A stretch of 14,406 nucleotides of DNA from JBIOWF01 sp044868295 (GCA_044868295.1 JBIOWF010000038.1:1-14406); one strand, 5' to 3'; shown: positions 1-7,299, counted from the stretch's first letter. Made by a program: numbers and translations. Notes: generated from the sequence alone by a model not told the origin.

Positions 1-1458
1 GGTGGGGATCGTCCGCAGCGTTCCTACGGGGATCGCGACGACCGTGGTGGCCGTCCCGCCCGTGAAGGTGGTGGTTTCGGCGGCCGGTACGGGTCACGTG
101 ATCGTGATGACCGTGGCGGGCGCCCGCCGTTCCGTGACCGGAACGCGTCCTTCGGCGACCGGGACCGGCCGCAGCGTTCTTACGGTGACCGGCCGCAGGG
201 GTCGTTCGGCGATCGGGACTCCTCGCGTGGTGGGGACCGTCCGCAGCGTTCCTACGGGGATCGTGACGAGCACGGCGGGCCCAGGCCCTTCAGCCGTGAC
301 GACTCCGGCGGTAGCCGTACAAGATATGGCAAGGAGAGCGAGCCGAGGCAGCGGGAGGAGCTGCCGGAGCTCGCAGCCGACATCACACCGGACGAGCTCG
401 ACCGCGATGCTCGCGCTGAGCTTCGATCGCTCCCGAACGATCTCGCCGACCTGGTGGCCAGCCACCTGGTGGCGGCCGCTCGAGCGCTGGGTGCCGACGA
501 CCCCGAGCGGGCCTACGAGCACGCCAAGGTGGCACGTCGCTTCGCTGGCCGGATCGGCATCGTCCGGGAGGCCACAGGGATCGCGGCTTACCACGCGGGG
601 CAGTATGCGGAGGCGCTCGGTGACCTGCGGGCCGCCAGGCGGATGACCGGTTCGGACGCCTACCTTCCGATCATGGCGGACTGCGAGCGTGGTCTCGGTC
701 GCCCTGAGCGTGCCCTGGACCTCGTCCGTTCCCGGGAGGCGGAACGGTTGGACCGGGCAGGCAAGATCGAACTGGCCATCGTCGAGTCCGGCGCTCGCCG
801 CGACCTGGGCCAGCACGACGCGGCGGTCATCACCCTTCAACGGGTACCCGAACTGCGGGAGCCGCAGCCCAAGCCGTGGTCCGCCCGACTGGCGTTCGCT
901 TACGCCGACGCGCTCGCTGACGCCGGTCACGAGTCCGCTGCCACTGACTGGTTCGCGCGGGCCGTCGCGTTCGACGAGGACGGCGAGACTGACGCCGCCG
1001 AGCGCTACGCCGAACTGACCGGTGCCGTCATCGAGGACCTGGAGGAGGACGAGGTCGACCTCGGGGACGATGAGCCGGAGAAGAGCGACGAGCTGTTCGA
1101 GGAACTGGACGACCTCGATGAAGATCAGCAGGTGGAGACCGATGAGCCGGAGACGGACCTCGGTGATGTCGGACCCGTCGGCGAGCAGGACGAGCAGGAC
1201 GAGCAGGACGAGCTTGGTGAGCGCGAGGATGCGACGGACAAGGACGGTGACATCGCCGTCGTGATCCTCGAAACAGGACCGGACGACGACTCCAGCGATG
1301 ACACGGTCGGCATCGAATCCAAGGGCGAATCCAAGGGCGATGGCACGGCTGGGGCGGAAGCCAAGGGTGAGGTGACCGCTCTGGGCCCGGCATTCATTGA
1401 GCCCAACTTCGGTGACGTTCTCGACGACCCGGAGGACCGGGAGAAGCCTGAGGCGTAA
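1..1458 (+). CDS. TPR-containing protein with Arg/Gly/Asp-rich repeat region and acidic tail (5' end outside window)
   Basis: The frame is open from base 1 to the TAA at 1456-1458, so the true start lies upstream and the first ATG in view (454) is internal. Three parts are visible. Residues 1 to about 120 are low-complexity, rich in Arg, Gly and Asp, with the unit DRPQRSYGDRD repeated. Residues about 130-340 form paired alpha helices of TPR type, for example AYHAGQYAEALGDLRAARR followed by GLGRPERALDLV. The last 140 residues are strongly acidic, with EQD repeats and GESKG units. TPRs normally hold protein partners, and RGG-like regions often bind RNA; both roles are inferred here. It resembles the TPR protein (Rv1691-like) found near tyrS in actinobacteria. 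The TPR call is fairly sure; the cellular role is unknown. Confidence 0.8.
   Translation, partial: GGDRPQRSYGDRDDRGGRPAREGGGFGGRYGSRDRDDRGGRPPFRDRNASFGDRDRPQRSYGDRPQGSFGDRDSSRGGDRPQRSYGDRDEHGGPRPFSRDDSGGSRTRYGKESEPRQREELPELAADITPDELDRDARAELRSLPNDLADLVASHLVAAARALGADDPERAYEHAKVARRFAGRIGIVREATGIAAYHAGQYAEALGDLRAARRMTGSDAYLPIMADCERGLGRPERALDLVRSREAERLDRAGKIELAIVESGARRDLGQHDAAVITLQRVPELREPQPKPWSARLAFAYADALADAGHESAATDWFARAVAFDEDGETDAAERYAELTGAVIEDLEEDEVDLGDDEPEKSDELFEELDDLDEDQQVETDEPETDLGDVGPVGEQDEQDEQDELGEREDATDKDGDIAVVILETGPDDDSSDDTVGIESKGESKGDGTAGAEAKGEVTALGPAFIEPNFGDVLDDPEDREKPEA
3..269 (+). repeat. 39-base direct repeat within the RGG-like coding region
   Basis: Bases 3-41 and 231-269 match at 37 of 39 positions. 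A shorter, more diverged copy lies around 163-200. All are in the same reading frame and encode GGDRPQRSYGDRD-type units, so the region looks like it grew by in-frame duplication. The array may continue upstream of the window. Confidence 0.8.
1183..1338 (+). repeat. In-frame microrepeats in the acidic tail
   Basis: GAGCAGGAC occurs three times in tandem at 1183-1209 and encodes EQD units. GAATCCAAGGGC occurs twice in tandem at 1315-1338 and encodes ESKG units. Both keep the frame and lengthen a probably disordered acidic tail; such tracts often vary in copy number between strains. Confidence 0.85.
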
Positions 1459-1646
1459 GGGCGGATTGATGGCGGAATTCTCGCGGATCATCGGCTGTCG
1501 GAGGCATCCCGGCTGATGGTCTGCGAGCCACGTCTCCTCGCGCCGCTGTGCCCAACCAAGGGGACTGACGGCTCGCCTGGCAAGCCGCGATGCGCGTCTC
1601 GGGGAACGTGTGTCTCGAGGGCGGTCGCTTCGGGCAGCGGGAGCGC

Positions 1647-2582
1647 TCAGGTGTTCGACGTGCGGTCCAGCCAGTGCATGATGCCTGCGACGTTCGAGGG
1701 GGCGCCGCTCAGCAGTTCGAACTGCTCGGCGGTCGTTTCGTCCCCCTGCAGGGCCGTGTACCGCTGCCGGGTGCGGTCGCGGACCATTGCCACGGCATGG
1801 TCGAGGTCGAGGCCCTCCGAATGGGCCTGCCTGGTGAGATCCACCCAGACGCGGAGCTCTTCCGCTGACCTCTCCAAAGTCCCGGTGACGTCTCCTACAG
1901 GGCCATAGTGGCTGAACAGGAGCCTTTGCGGGCCGAGAGCCTCGAACAGGGCGATCGATTCGAGTGCGACGCCCAGGTCGAAGTCCGGCGGTGGTGTGGC
2001 AGGCCGGAGGTCGCCTGTGGCGGGTAGGTACACCCCCGCCGCGTCCCCGACGTAGAGATCTCCCGTGAGTGAGTCCAGCAGGCCGACGTGATGCTTGGCA
2101 TGGCCGGGCGAGTAGTGGCTCGACAAGGTCCGGCCGTTGCCGAGATCGACGGCACCGGTGTCACCGAGGGCCCGGATCCGTGTCGCGTCGGTCGGCGCGA
2201 GTGATCCGAAGAGCACGTCGAGCTTGTCCCCCCAGACCATTTTGGCGCTGGCCATGAGGCGAGAGGGGTCGGCGAGATGCCGGGCCCCCTTCTCGTGTAC
2301 GACTATCTCGGCCGACGGATAGAAGCCGGCGATGTCGCCCACGCCGCCGGCATGGTCGAGGTGGATGTGTGTCACGACGACGGTCGCCAGGTCGTCGGGT
2401 CCGACGCCGAGCGACGTGAGCGCGTCCCTGACGACGGGGGCGGACGTCGAGGTGCCGGTCTCCACCAGGCACGGCCGGTCGCCGAGGATGAGGTATCCGG
2501 CTGTGATGCCGGAGTACCCCGCCATCCGGGTGTCGATCTCGTACACGTCGCCGCCGAGCGGTGTCACGTTGTCCACAGCCAC
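1647..2582 (-). CDS. Metallo-beta-lactamase-fold hydrolase
   Basis: The 311-residue protein carries the metal-binding motif THIHLDH (His72, His74, Asp76, His77). The later ligands expected of the fold are also present: His161 in SPGHAKHH, Asp180 in VGDAAG and His225 in FSHYGP. This is the full set for a two-metal site, so an active hydrolase is likely. The pattern fits the glyoxalase II / RNase Z-like general MBL group and not true beta-lactamases. The substrate cannot be told from sequence. The chosen start is GTG at 2582; a second GTG two codons in is equally possible, as neither has a clear ribosome site. It is a single gene on the minus strand, divergent from the SSB gene and convergent with the TPR gene, with 188 bases between the latter two ends and no clear hairpin there. 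Confidence 0.87.
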   Translation of the reverse strand: MAVDNVTPLGGDVYEIDTRMAGYSGITAGYLILGDRPCLVETGTSTSAPVVRDALTSLGVGPDDLATVVVTHIHLDHAGGVGDIAGFYPSAEIVVHEKGARHLADPSRLMASAKMVWGDKLDVLFGSLAPTDATRIRALGDTGAVDLGNGRTLSSHYSPGHAKHHVGLLDSLTGDLYVGDAAGVYLPATGDLRPATPPPDFDLGVALESIALFEALGPQRLLFSHYGPVGDVTGTLERSAEELRVWVDLTRQAHSEGLDLDHAVAMVRDRTRQRYTALQGDETTAEQFELLSGAPSNVAGIMHWLDRTSNT

Positions 2583-2614
2583 CCCATGATTAGACGCTCG
2601 TCCACAGAATCACA

Positions 2615-2643
2615 TTCAGGTCATCGATACCTCAGCCTAATCC
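2615..2643 (+). promoter_or_regulatory. Weak candidate promoter for the SSB-like gene
   Basis: TTCAGG (2615-2620) and TAATCC (2638-2643) are separated by 17 bases and lie about 33 bases before the SSB start, in the 93-base divergent gap. Both boxes are poor matches to the sigma-70-type consensus, so this is only the best candidate by spacing. Confidence 0.22.
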
Positions 2644-2675
2644 TCGACAGTGGTCCTCTGAAGAGAGGAGATCAC

Positions 2676-3176
2676 ATGCACCGCAACGAGATCGTGCTGG
2701 TCGGCCGGCTGTCCATGGAGCCGGCGGATAGGAAGCTGCCCAGCGGCAGCCTGCTGACCCAGTGGCGGCTAGCCGTCCGCCGACCGGTGGGTCACCCCAG
2801 CTACCAGCGGGCGGACGCGCTCGACTGCGTCACGTTCAATGACGACGTTCGTCACGCCGTGGAGGCCTGGCGGATCGACGACGTGGTCGAGGTCGAGGGC
2901 GCCGTGCGGCGTCGCTGGTGGTGTGGCGGCAGCCGCTACGAGATCGAGGTCAGTACGGCACGCAGGGTCGAAAGTCCCACCCCAGCAGAAGCACTGACCC
3001 CACCAGAAGAAGCACCGACCCTAGTAACCCCATCAGAAGCACTGACCTCAGCGGAAGCACTGACCTCAGCGGAAGTGGATGGCACCGAAAACACGTGGAA
3101 GGCCAGGGATAGGCTCAATGCCGGACGCGAAAGTGACCGAGCCGGTGGTTCTGATCTCAGATGCTCGTCACCATGA
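2676..3176 (+). CDS. Short single-stranded DNA-binding (SSB) family protein with a non-standard tail
   Basis: The start ATG at 2676 follows GAGGAG by 5 bases, a strong ribosome site. The same frame is open much further upstream, but that part is a shadow of the divergent MBL gene. Residues 1 to about 100 have the SSB OB-fold pattern: NEIVLVGRL at the start, LTQWRLAVRRP, then CVTFND and VVEVEGAVRRRWW. The remaining 65 or so residues are Thr/Ser/Ala/Glu-rich and contain repeated EALTSA units. They end in RCSSP and not in the DDDIPF-like tip by which housekeeping SSBs recruit repair and replication proteins. It is therefore probably a second SSB, possibly like the SsbB paralogue of Streptomyces, and not the replication SSB. 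It stands alone as a gene. The family call is good; the role is inferred. Confidence 0.8.
   Translation: MHRNEIVLVGRLSMEPADRKLPSGSLLTQWRLAVRRPVGHPSYQRADALDCVTFNDDVRHAVEAWRIDDVVEVEGAVRRRWWCGGSRYEIEVSTARRVESPTPAEALTPPEEAPTLVTPSEALTSAEALTSAEVDGTENTWKARDRLNAGRESDRAGGSDLRCSSP
3036..3071 (+). repeat. 18-base tandem repeat in the SSB tail
   Basis: Two perfect copies of GAAGCACTGACCTCAGCG lie at 3036-3053 and 3054-3071. Degenerate copies precede them from about 2984, and a partial copy follows. They encode EALTSA. Codons here end in A or T far more often than in the OB-fold part, which suggests recent local expansion. Confidence 0.85.
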
Positions 3177-3201
3177 TTCAGCGGGTGCCGGATGAGATCA
3201 G
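3151..3201. terminator. Inverted repeat between convergent SSB and DUF1015 genes
   Basis: CTGATCTCA at 3151-3159 is perfectly complementary to TGAGATCAG at 3193-3201. The 33-base loop can itself pair CACC with GGTG. The structure covers the SSB stop codon and most of the 51-base convergent gap, so it could end transcription from both sides. The long loop and lack of a T-tract keep confidence low. Confidence 0.35.
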
Positions 3202-3227
3202 GGCACGGTAGTCCGTCGGTGAAGCGC

Positions 3228-4460
3228 TCAGTCCGCCGCGAAAGAGCGCAGGACGAGGCCGGTGCGCGGCTTGGGGCCGAACGAGGTGGACTTTCGCGGA
3301 ACCCGTTCGCCCTCGGCCGCCACCGCCAGCACGTCCTCGGTCGCGAGCGGGTTGAGCAGCACGGCCGTTCCGGAGTCGCCCGCGAGCCGTGCCGCGGCGA
3401 CCGGATCATGGTGAACGACCTGTACCAGGCGCTCGTCGTCGTGGATGCCCCAGACCTTGGGCAGCAGGAATTCGCTGAGGACCGACGTGTCGAGCGAGCG
3501 CCAGCGCGCCGAGCGGCCGGCGGGCATGGCGTGCTCGATCTGCAGGGGGTCCAGATCGGTCAGCAGGTGCGAGGGGCCGTTTCCGGCGAGCACGAACGCG
3601 GGTCCCGAAGCCGCGGCCAGCCCCGCGAGGGCCTCGTCGAGTGAGGCGAACTCGTGGACCTGGCACGCCCCCTTCGCCCGAGCCGCCGCCTCCTCAAGAG
3701 GAAGGCCGGGAATCACCCGATGGATCGCCTTCAGATCCGGTGGATACTTCGTGGAGTCGACGAGGAGGGCCAGCCCGTGGTCCCACGGGCCTGATTCCTC
3801 GTGGTCGCCACGCAGGACCTGGTAGGTGGCGTAGCGGTGGTGGCCGTCGGCGATGAGCGCCTGCCGGTCACGAAGATCGGCGCCGACGGCGTCGATCTCG
3901 ACGGGATCGGTCACCGCCCACAGGCAGTGCCGCACGCCGTCCCGGGTCCGGATGTCGACGAGTGGCATCTGCAGCGTCGCCACCTCGTCCACCAGGCGGG
4001 ATGCCGTGCCGCCCCCTTCGTACAGCAGGAAGATGGGCTCCAGGTTGGCCTGGGTCGCGCGCATGAGGGCGAGGCGGTCGGCGACCGGCCCGGGCATGAC
4101 GTTCTCGTGCGGCAGCACGGAGGACGAGCCGACTCCGACGGCGCCGATGAGTCCTCTCTGCAGGAATCCGGCGCCGCTCTGCTCGTACACGTATAGCGCG
4201 GGCAGGGCGTCGACGGTGAGCACGCCGGACGAGAGCCACTCGTCCAGCGCCTCCCGCGCTTCCCCGTAGTGGCTGATACCGGGAAGGATCAGGCGCACCA
4301 CGTTGTTGGGATGAGAGTCCAGGAGTTCCCGGATGTCGTCAGGGGAGACCAGATCGTAGGGCGGAGATGTCACCGCGGCCAGATCGTCCACCGCGAATCG
4401 CACGCCGTGAAACGGACGTAGCTCCAGTACCGCCCGTTCAGAACTCTCCATACCGGGCAT
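3228..4460 (-). CDS. DUF1015 family protein
   Basis: The 410-residue protein has the hallmarks I associate with DUF1015 (PF06245): an early PPYDLVS motif, the central ADGHHRYATY motif and a near-terminal KSTSFGPKPRTGL motif, at about the family's usual length. The His-His-Arg motif and conserved Asp/Lys residues suggest an enzyme, but I know no established reaction for the bacterial members and do not assign one. No signal peptide or membrane segment is seen, so it should be cytoplasmic. The start is ATG at 4460; the Met three codons later (4451) is an alternative, and neither has a clear ribosome site. It is divergent from the small TPR gene across 77 bases, which must hold both promoters. 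Confidence 0.85.
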   Translation of the reverse strand: MPGMESSERAVLELRPFHGVRFAVDDLAAVTSPPYDLVSPDDIRELLDSHPNNVVRLILPGISHYGEAREALDEWLSSGVLTVDALPALYVYEQSGAGFLQRGLIGAVGVGSSSVLPHENVMPGPVADRLALMRATQANLEPIFLLYEGGGTASRLVDEVATLQMPLVDIRTRDGVRHCLWAVTDPVEIDAVGADLRDRQALIADGHHRYATYQVLRGDHEESGPWDHGLALLVDSTKYPPDLKAIHRVIPGLPLEEAAARAKGACQVHEFASLDEALAGLAAASGPAFVLAGNGPSHLLTDLDPLQIEHAMPAGRSARWRSLDTSVLSEFLLPKVWGIHDDERLVQVVHHDPVAAARLAGDSGTAVLLNPLATEDVLAVAAEGERVPRKSTSFGPKPRTGLVLRSFAAD

Positions 4461-4537
4461 GTTGCCATAAGGCCCGGACTCCCCGACGCTGCGGTGCCCG
4501 GTTGGTCAGGAAATCGGATTGCAGGAGGCCTCGCACG

Positions 4538-4969
4538 ATGATCCAAGGACGGAACGGAGCATCTGATTCACCTGAATACCAGCACGATCACCCGACCGGG
4601 GACGTGTACGAATGGTTTCAACGCGGTGTGAAACTCTTACAGGAAGGCAGTCCGGCCGCCGCCGCGGCGCTTCTGGAACGTGCGGCCCAGGCCGAGCCGG
4701 CCTCGCGCAGCATCCGTGAGGCACTGGCGCGAGCGCAGTTCAACTCCCGGCGGTACGCGGAAGCGGCCGGGAGTTTCCGGTGGATCGTCGACGCCAACCC
4801 CGCCGAGGACTACGCCTACTACGGCCTCGGCATGGCCCTGTGGCGCACCGGAGACATCGAGGCGGCCCAAGAACCTCTGGCTGTGGCCGTCGCTATGCGC
4901 CCGGACCTGCGGCACTACGTCTCAGCGTTGACCCAGGTCCGAGCCACGTTGCGCGCGAGGCGGGCATGA
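4538..4969 (+). CDS. Small tetratricopeptide-repeat protein
   Basis: The ATG at 4538 lies 9 bases after AGGAGG (4523-4528), a near-perfect ribosome site. The open frame continues upstream, but that part is non-coding or a shadow. The 143-residue product has three TPR-like helix pairs covering residues about 25-125, with typical units VKLLQEGSPAAAAALLERAA, NSRRYAEAAGSFRWIVD and GMALWRTGDIEAAQEPLAVA. It has no signal peptide, so it is probably a soluble scaffold protein. Its TGA overlaps the ATG of the HAD phosphatase (ATGA at 4966-4969), so the two proteins are made from one message by coupled translation and are likely to act together. The partner is not known. Confidence 0.88.
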   Translation: MIQGRNGASDSPEYQHDHPTGDVYEWFQRGVKLLQEGSPAAAAALLERAAQAEPASRSIREALARAQFNSRRYAEAAGSFRWIVDANPAEDYAYYGLGMALWRTGDIEAAQEPLAVAVAMRPDLRHYVSALTQVRATLRARRA

Positions 4970-5955
4970 CACTGCTCGACGGCTACGACACGCTGCTCCT
5001 CGATCTCGACGGCGTCGTCTACCTCGGCCGGCATGCCGTACCGGGTGCCCCAGAGGCACTGGAGAAGGCGAAGAGCTGGGGCGCGCACCTGGCCTTCGTG
5101 ACCAACAACGCGTCCCGAACGCCGGGGGCCATCGCGGAGCACTTGAGCCATCTGGGCATTCCGGCGGCCCCTGACGACGTCGTGACGTCGGCGCAGGCCG
5201 CCGCGCGGCTGGTCGCGGAGCACGTTCCGCCCGGCTCCGCCGTGCTCGTGGTCGGCGGCATGGGGTTGCGCAGTGCCCTGCGGGCGCACGGCCTCCATCC
5301 CGTCACGACCGCCCTTGACGATCCCGCGGCCGTCGTCCAGGGAATCTGGGACGGCATCTCCTACGGCCTGCTCTCCGAGGGGGTGCTGGCCGTACGGCAG
5401 GGCGCCTGGTTCGTCGCCGCCAACAGCGACACCACGATGCCCACGGACCGGGGCGAGCTGCCGGGGAACGGCTCCATGAGCAGGGTCATCGCCACGGCCA
5501 CCGGAGTCGAGCCGGTCGTGGCCGGAAAGCCGGAGCCGCCGCTTCACCGGGAGTCGATGATCCGCACGGGCGCGAAACGCCCGCTGATCGTGGGAGACCG
5601 GCTGGACACCGACATCGAGGGAGCCACGCGGGCGGGCGTGGACAGCCTGCTCGTCCTGACCGGCGTGGCCGGTCCGCTCGACGTGCTCACCGCTGACCCG
5701 CGACACCGTCCCACGCACCTGGCGGCGGACCTGTCCGGCCTGCACGCCCCTCCAGCGGAGGTACGGCGGGGCGACGCGGGGTGGACCTGCCACGGCTGGA
5801 CGGCGACCTGGGAGGGCGGTCACCTCGTCCTCTCGGGGGAGGGGGACCCGCTGGACGGGCTCCGGGCCGCCTGCGCGGCGGCCTGGGAACGGGCCGGGGA
5901 CGGCCGCGCAGACGAGGACGCGGTCAAGCCGGCGCTGGCCCGGCTCGATCTCTGA
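4966..5955 (+). CDS. HAD-superfamily IIA phosphatase (NagD/PGP type; Rv1692-like)
   Basis: The ATG at 4966 overlaps the preceding stop by 4 bases, giving 329 residues. HAD motif I is DLDGVVYLG with nucleophile Asp13 and acid/base Asp15. TNNAS supplies motif II, GKPEP (Lys188) motif III and GDRLDTDI (Asp211, Asp216) motif IV, and a IIA-type cap sits between motifs II and III. Gene order and architecture match M. tuberculosis Rv1692, described as a D-glycerol-3-phosphate phosphatase that recycles glycerophospholipid polar heads. That substrate is a transfer by homology. The last 80 or so residues, after the core, include CHGWTATWEGGHLVLSGEG and form an extra C-terminal domain like that of Rv1692. 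Other possible substrates are phosphoglycolate or nucleotides. Confidence 0.88.
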   Translation: MTLLDGYDTLLLDLDGVVYLGRHAVPGAPEALEKAKSWGAHLAFVTNNASRTPGAIAEHLSHLGIPAAPDDVVTSAQAAARLVAEHVPPGSAVLVVGGMGLRSALRAHGLHPVTTALDDPAAVVQGIWDGISYGLLSEGVLAVRQGAWFVAANSDTTMPTDRGELPGNGSMSRVIATATGVEPVVAGKPEPPLHRESMIRTGAKRPLIVGDRLDTDIEGATRAGVDSLLVLTGVAGPLDVLTADPRHRPTHLAADLSGLHAPPAEVRRGDAGWTCHGWTATWEGGHLVLSGEGDPLDGLRAACAAAWERAGDGRADEDAVKPALARLDL

Positions 5956-5975
5956 CGGGCTGACCGCACCTCCTC

Positions 5976-5998
5976 GCCGGGTCGGCGCGGCGACCGGC
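5976..5998. terminator. Candidate hairpin between convergent phosphatase and SCP2 genes
   Basis: GCC-GGTCG (with one bulged G) can pair with CGACC-GGC around a GCGCGG loop, 20 bases after the phosphatase stop. There is no T-tract, which is common in high-GC actinomycetes. The stem is short and imperfect. Confidence 0.35.
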
Positions 5999-6078
5999 CC
6001 GGTCATGGCTTTCAGCCCGACCCGCCGTTTGTTGCCGGACCCGCACCGGACGCAGGCCATTGGAGGTCTCGAGGTCGC

Positions 6079-6426
6079 TCAGAGGAGCCTGCGGAGGCGG
6101 AGAAGATCGGTGAGGCTGGCATCGATCTTCACCCGGCCGCCGAAAAGGGCACGGCCCATGTCCAGCTCCCCGTTGACCAGCGAGATCAGGTCCGCGCTTG
6201 AGATCGTGAGTTTGACCTCGGCCGGCCGTCCCCCCTCGGGGGGCACTTCCTTGAAGGGATCGAGCCCATCCCGGTGGATGCGGCCGTAGAAGGTGATCTC
6301 AAGGTCCGATATGCGGCAGGACAGCCTCCGCTCGACCACGTGTTTCGCGCGGTCCTCCGCGCTGATCTCGCCGAACTGCTCGACGAGCTGTTCCAGCGCC
6401 GCCCGGCACTCATCGACGGTCGCCAT
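6079..6426 (-). CDS. SCP2-like sterol/lipid-carrier domain protein
   Basis: The 115-residue protein is a single SCP2-type domain. A helical N-terminus (MATVDECRAALEQLVEQF) is followed by alternating strands (CRISDLEITFYGRI, EVKLTISSADLISLVNGELD), then the typical end ALFGGRVKIDASLTDLLRLRRLL in two short blocks. The domain forms a hydrophobic cavity that binds lipids or acyl-CoA in known members; the ligand here is unknown. The ATG at 6426 follows an AGAGG ribosome site by 7 bases on the minus strand. It converges on the phosphatase gene and is the only gene of the middle block on the minus strand. Such a gene also sits near tlyA in other actinomycetes, as I recall. Confidence 0.85.
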   Translation of the reverse strand: MATVDECRAALEQLVEQFGEISAEDRAKHVVERRLSCRISDLEITFYGRIHRDGLDPFKEVPPEGGRPAEVKLTISSADLISLVNGELDMGRALFGGRVKIDASLTDLLRLRRLL

Positions 6427-6836
6427 GCGTGAACCTCTCTCCAGGTGGACCGGCCAAACGCCCTCTACCTACGGACGGTAGCGTTCCACGTGAGTACTAC
6501 GCGAAATCTGACACGTGACGGCGTATCCGAGGCAAGGGGATTCGCCTGGTGTTCCAAGCGGGATTTCGTACGGGTGCCGATCGGCTTGACCGCGGACGCC
6601 GAGATCTCCGAGGACGAGGGCGCGTTCGGTCGTGAACTTCGGCTGTGAACTTCGGACGTCAACTTCGGCCATGAGGGAGCGAGGTTGTCGGCCGGGTCGG
6701 ATAGCGTCAAGGCGGCGGGCGTCGAGACGGGAACCGCTCGCCCGGACCTGGCAGCATGGCGGGCCGGGGCAGGCTGGTGAAATGCTTGTCTTGATCAGGA
6801 TCCGGGCCAGGCGGACCAGGCCCAACGGAGGGATGA
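6427..6836. other. 410-base intergenic region between SCP2-like gene and the 104-residue small protein gene
   Basis: Divergent spacer holding the start signals of both flanking genes. I see no tRNA or convincing gene. A 67-codon GTG frame (6445-6648) has only background-like third-base GC and lacks a ribosome site. Contents of note are a 13-base repeat in three copies (6632-6670), two CACGTG cores at 6487-6492 and 6513-6518, and TAGCGT near 6703, a possible -10 box without a good -35. Confidence 0.6.
6632..6670 (+). repeat. Three tandem 13-base direct repeats
   Basis: The copies are GTGAACTTCGGCT (6632-6644), GTGAACTTCGGAC (6645-6657) and GTCAACTTCGGCC (6658-6670), sharing the core AACTTCGG at exact 13-base spacing. 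Located about 170 bases before the next gene, they may be binding sites for a regulator or simple slippage products. Confidence 0.8.
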
Positions 6837-7151
6837 ATGACGGAGACCGGCAGCGATTCGCCGGCGGGGCTGGCATTCCTGCGCGCGCGGGCGGCGGGTG
6901 GTGGCATCCCGCAAGGCGGCGCGGAGCATGTGTGGAGCGGTGCGGAGGCCGGGCACGCGGACCCGGCCGACACGCAGGCCGGTGCGGTCGTTGAGGGCGG
7001 TGAAGAGGGAGTGGAGGCGGCGTTGTCGGCGCTGGGACGGCTTGACGGCATGCCCGTCCCCGAGCACGTCGGCGTCTTCGAGGAGGTCCTCACACGCCTG
7101 GAGACGGCGCTGACGTCGGTGGACGAGCCCGTCGGGGACACGCCCCGGTGA
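6837..7151 (+). CDS. Conserved small hypothetical protein (Rv1693-position)
   Basis: The ATG at 6837 follows GGAGGG (6827-6832) by 4 bases. The 104-residue product has a flexible, Gly/Ala-rich first half and a helical end, ALSALGRLDGMPVPEH followed by VGVFEEVLTRLETALTSV. The pattern LDxxPVxEHVxVFExVxxxL is one I recall from small proteins encoded just before tlyA in many actinobacteria, where it matches the position of Rv1693. No function is known to me. It has no signal peptide or membrane segment; two amphipathic helices suggest a partner-binding or dimerising protein. It may be transcribed with tlyA, although 148 bases separate them. Confidence 0.75.
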   Translation: MTETGSDSPAGLAFLRARAAGGGIPQGGAEHVWSGAEAGHADPADTQAGAVVEGGEEGVEAALSALGRLDGMPVPEHVGVFEEVLTRLETALTSVDEPVGDTPR

Positions 7152-7201
7152 GGTACGCGGCTTGGTCCGGACGGACGGCGGATTCCTCGCTGTATGCCCG
7201 C

Positions 7202-7273
7202 TTAGACGAGCAACCGGCAGATCCTCTTCAGAGTGCTCGCGTCGGCGGTCGGCAGGTAGAGCTCTCTCAGCAT
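7202..7273 (-). other. Possible 23-codon micro-ORF antisense to the tlyA leader
   Basis: On the minus strand an ATG at 7273 follows GGAGAAGG by 5 bases and opens a frame for MLRELYLPTADASTLK and seven more residues, ending in TAA at 7202. All but two of the codons end in G or C. It lies in the 148-base gap before tlyA. It could be a real micropeptide, the leftover end of a lost gene, or chance in GC-rich DNA. Confidence 0.2.
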
Positions 7274-7299
7274 GCCCTTCTCCATGGACGGCGCGGCCG

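Noticed and set aside
94..1491. Long minus-strand open frame of 465 codons opposite the TPR gene
   Set aside because: It mirrors the GC-rich codon pattern of the plus-strand gene, has a Leu/Val/Arg-heavy composition without domains, and the plus strand carries real TPR helices.
1516..1908. Plus-strand open frames opposite the end of the MBL gene
   Set aside because: Ser/Arg/Cys-rich composition without domain signal; most of their length is antisense to a certain gene.
2984..3075. CRISPR-like or mobile-element repeat
   Set aside because: The 18-base copies are tandem without spacers, in frame and coding; they are a coding microrepeat.
6445..6648. 67-codon plus-strand frame in the 6427-6836 spacer
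   Set aside because: No ribosome site before the GTG, only background-like third-base GC, and it overlaps the SCP2 start signals.
7162..7299. Upstream extension of the tlyA frame
   Set aside because: The 46 extra codons do not resemble TlyA, whose S4 domain begins exactly at ATG 7300.
7190..7299. tRNA or small structured RNA before tlyA
   Set aside because: No T-loop GGTTCRA motif or cloverleaf-like stems could be found on either strand.
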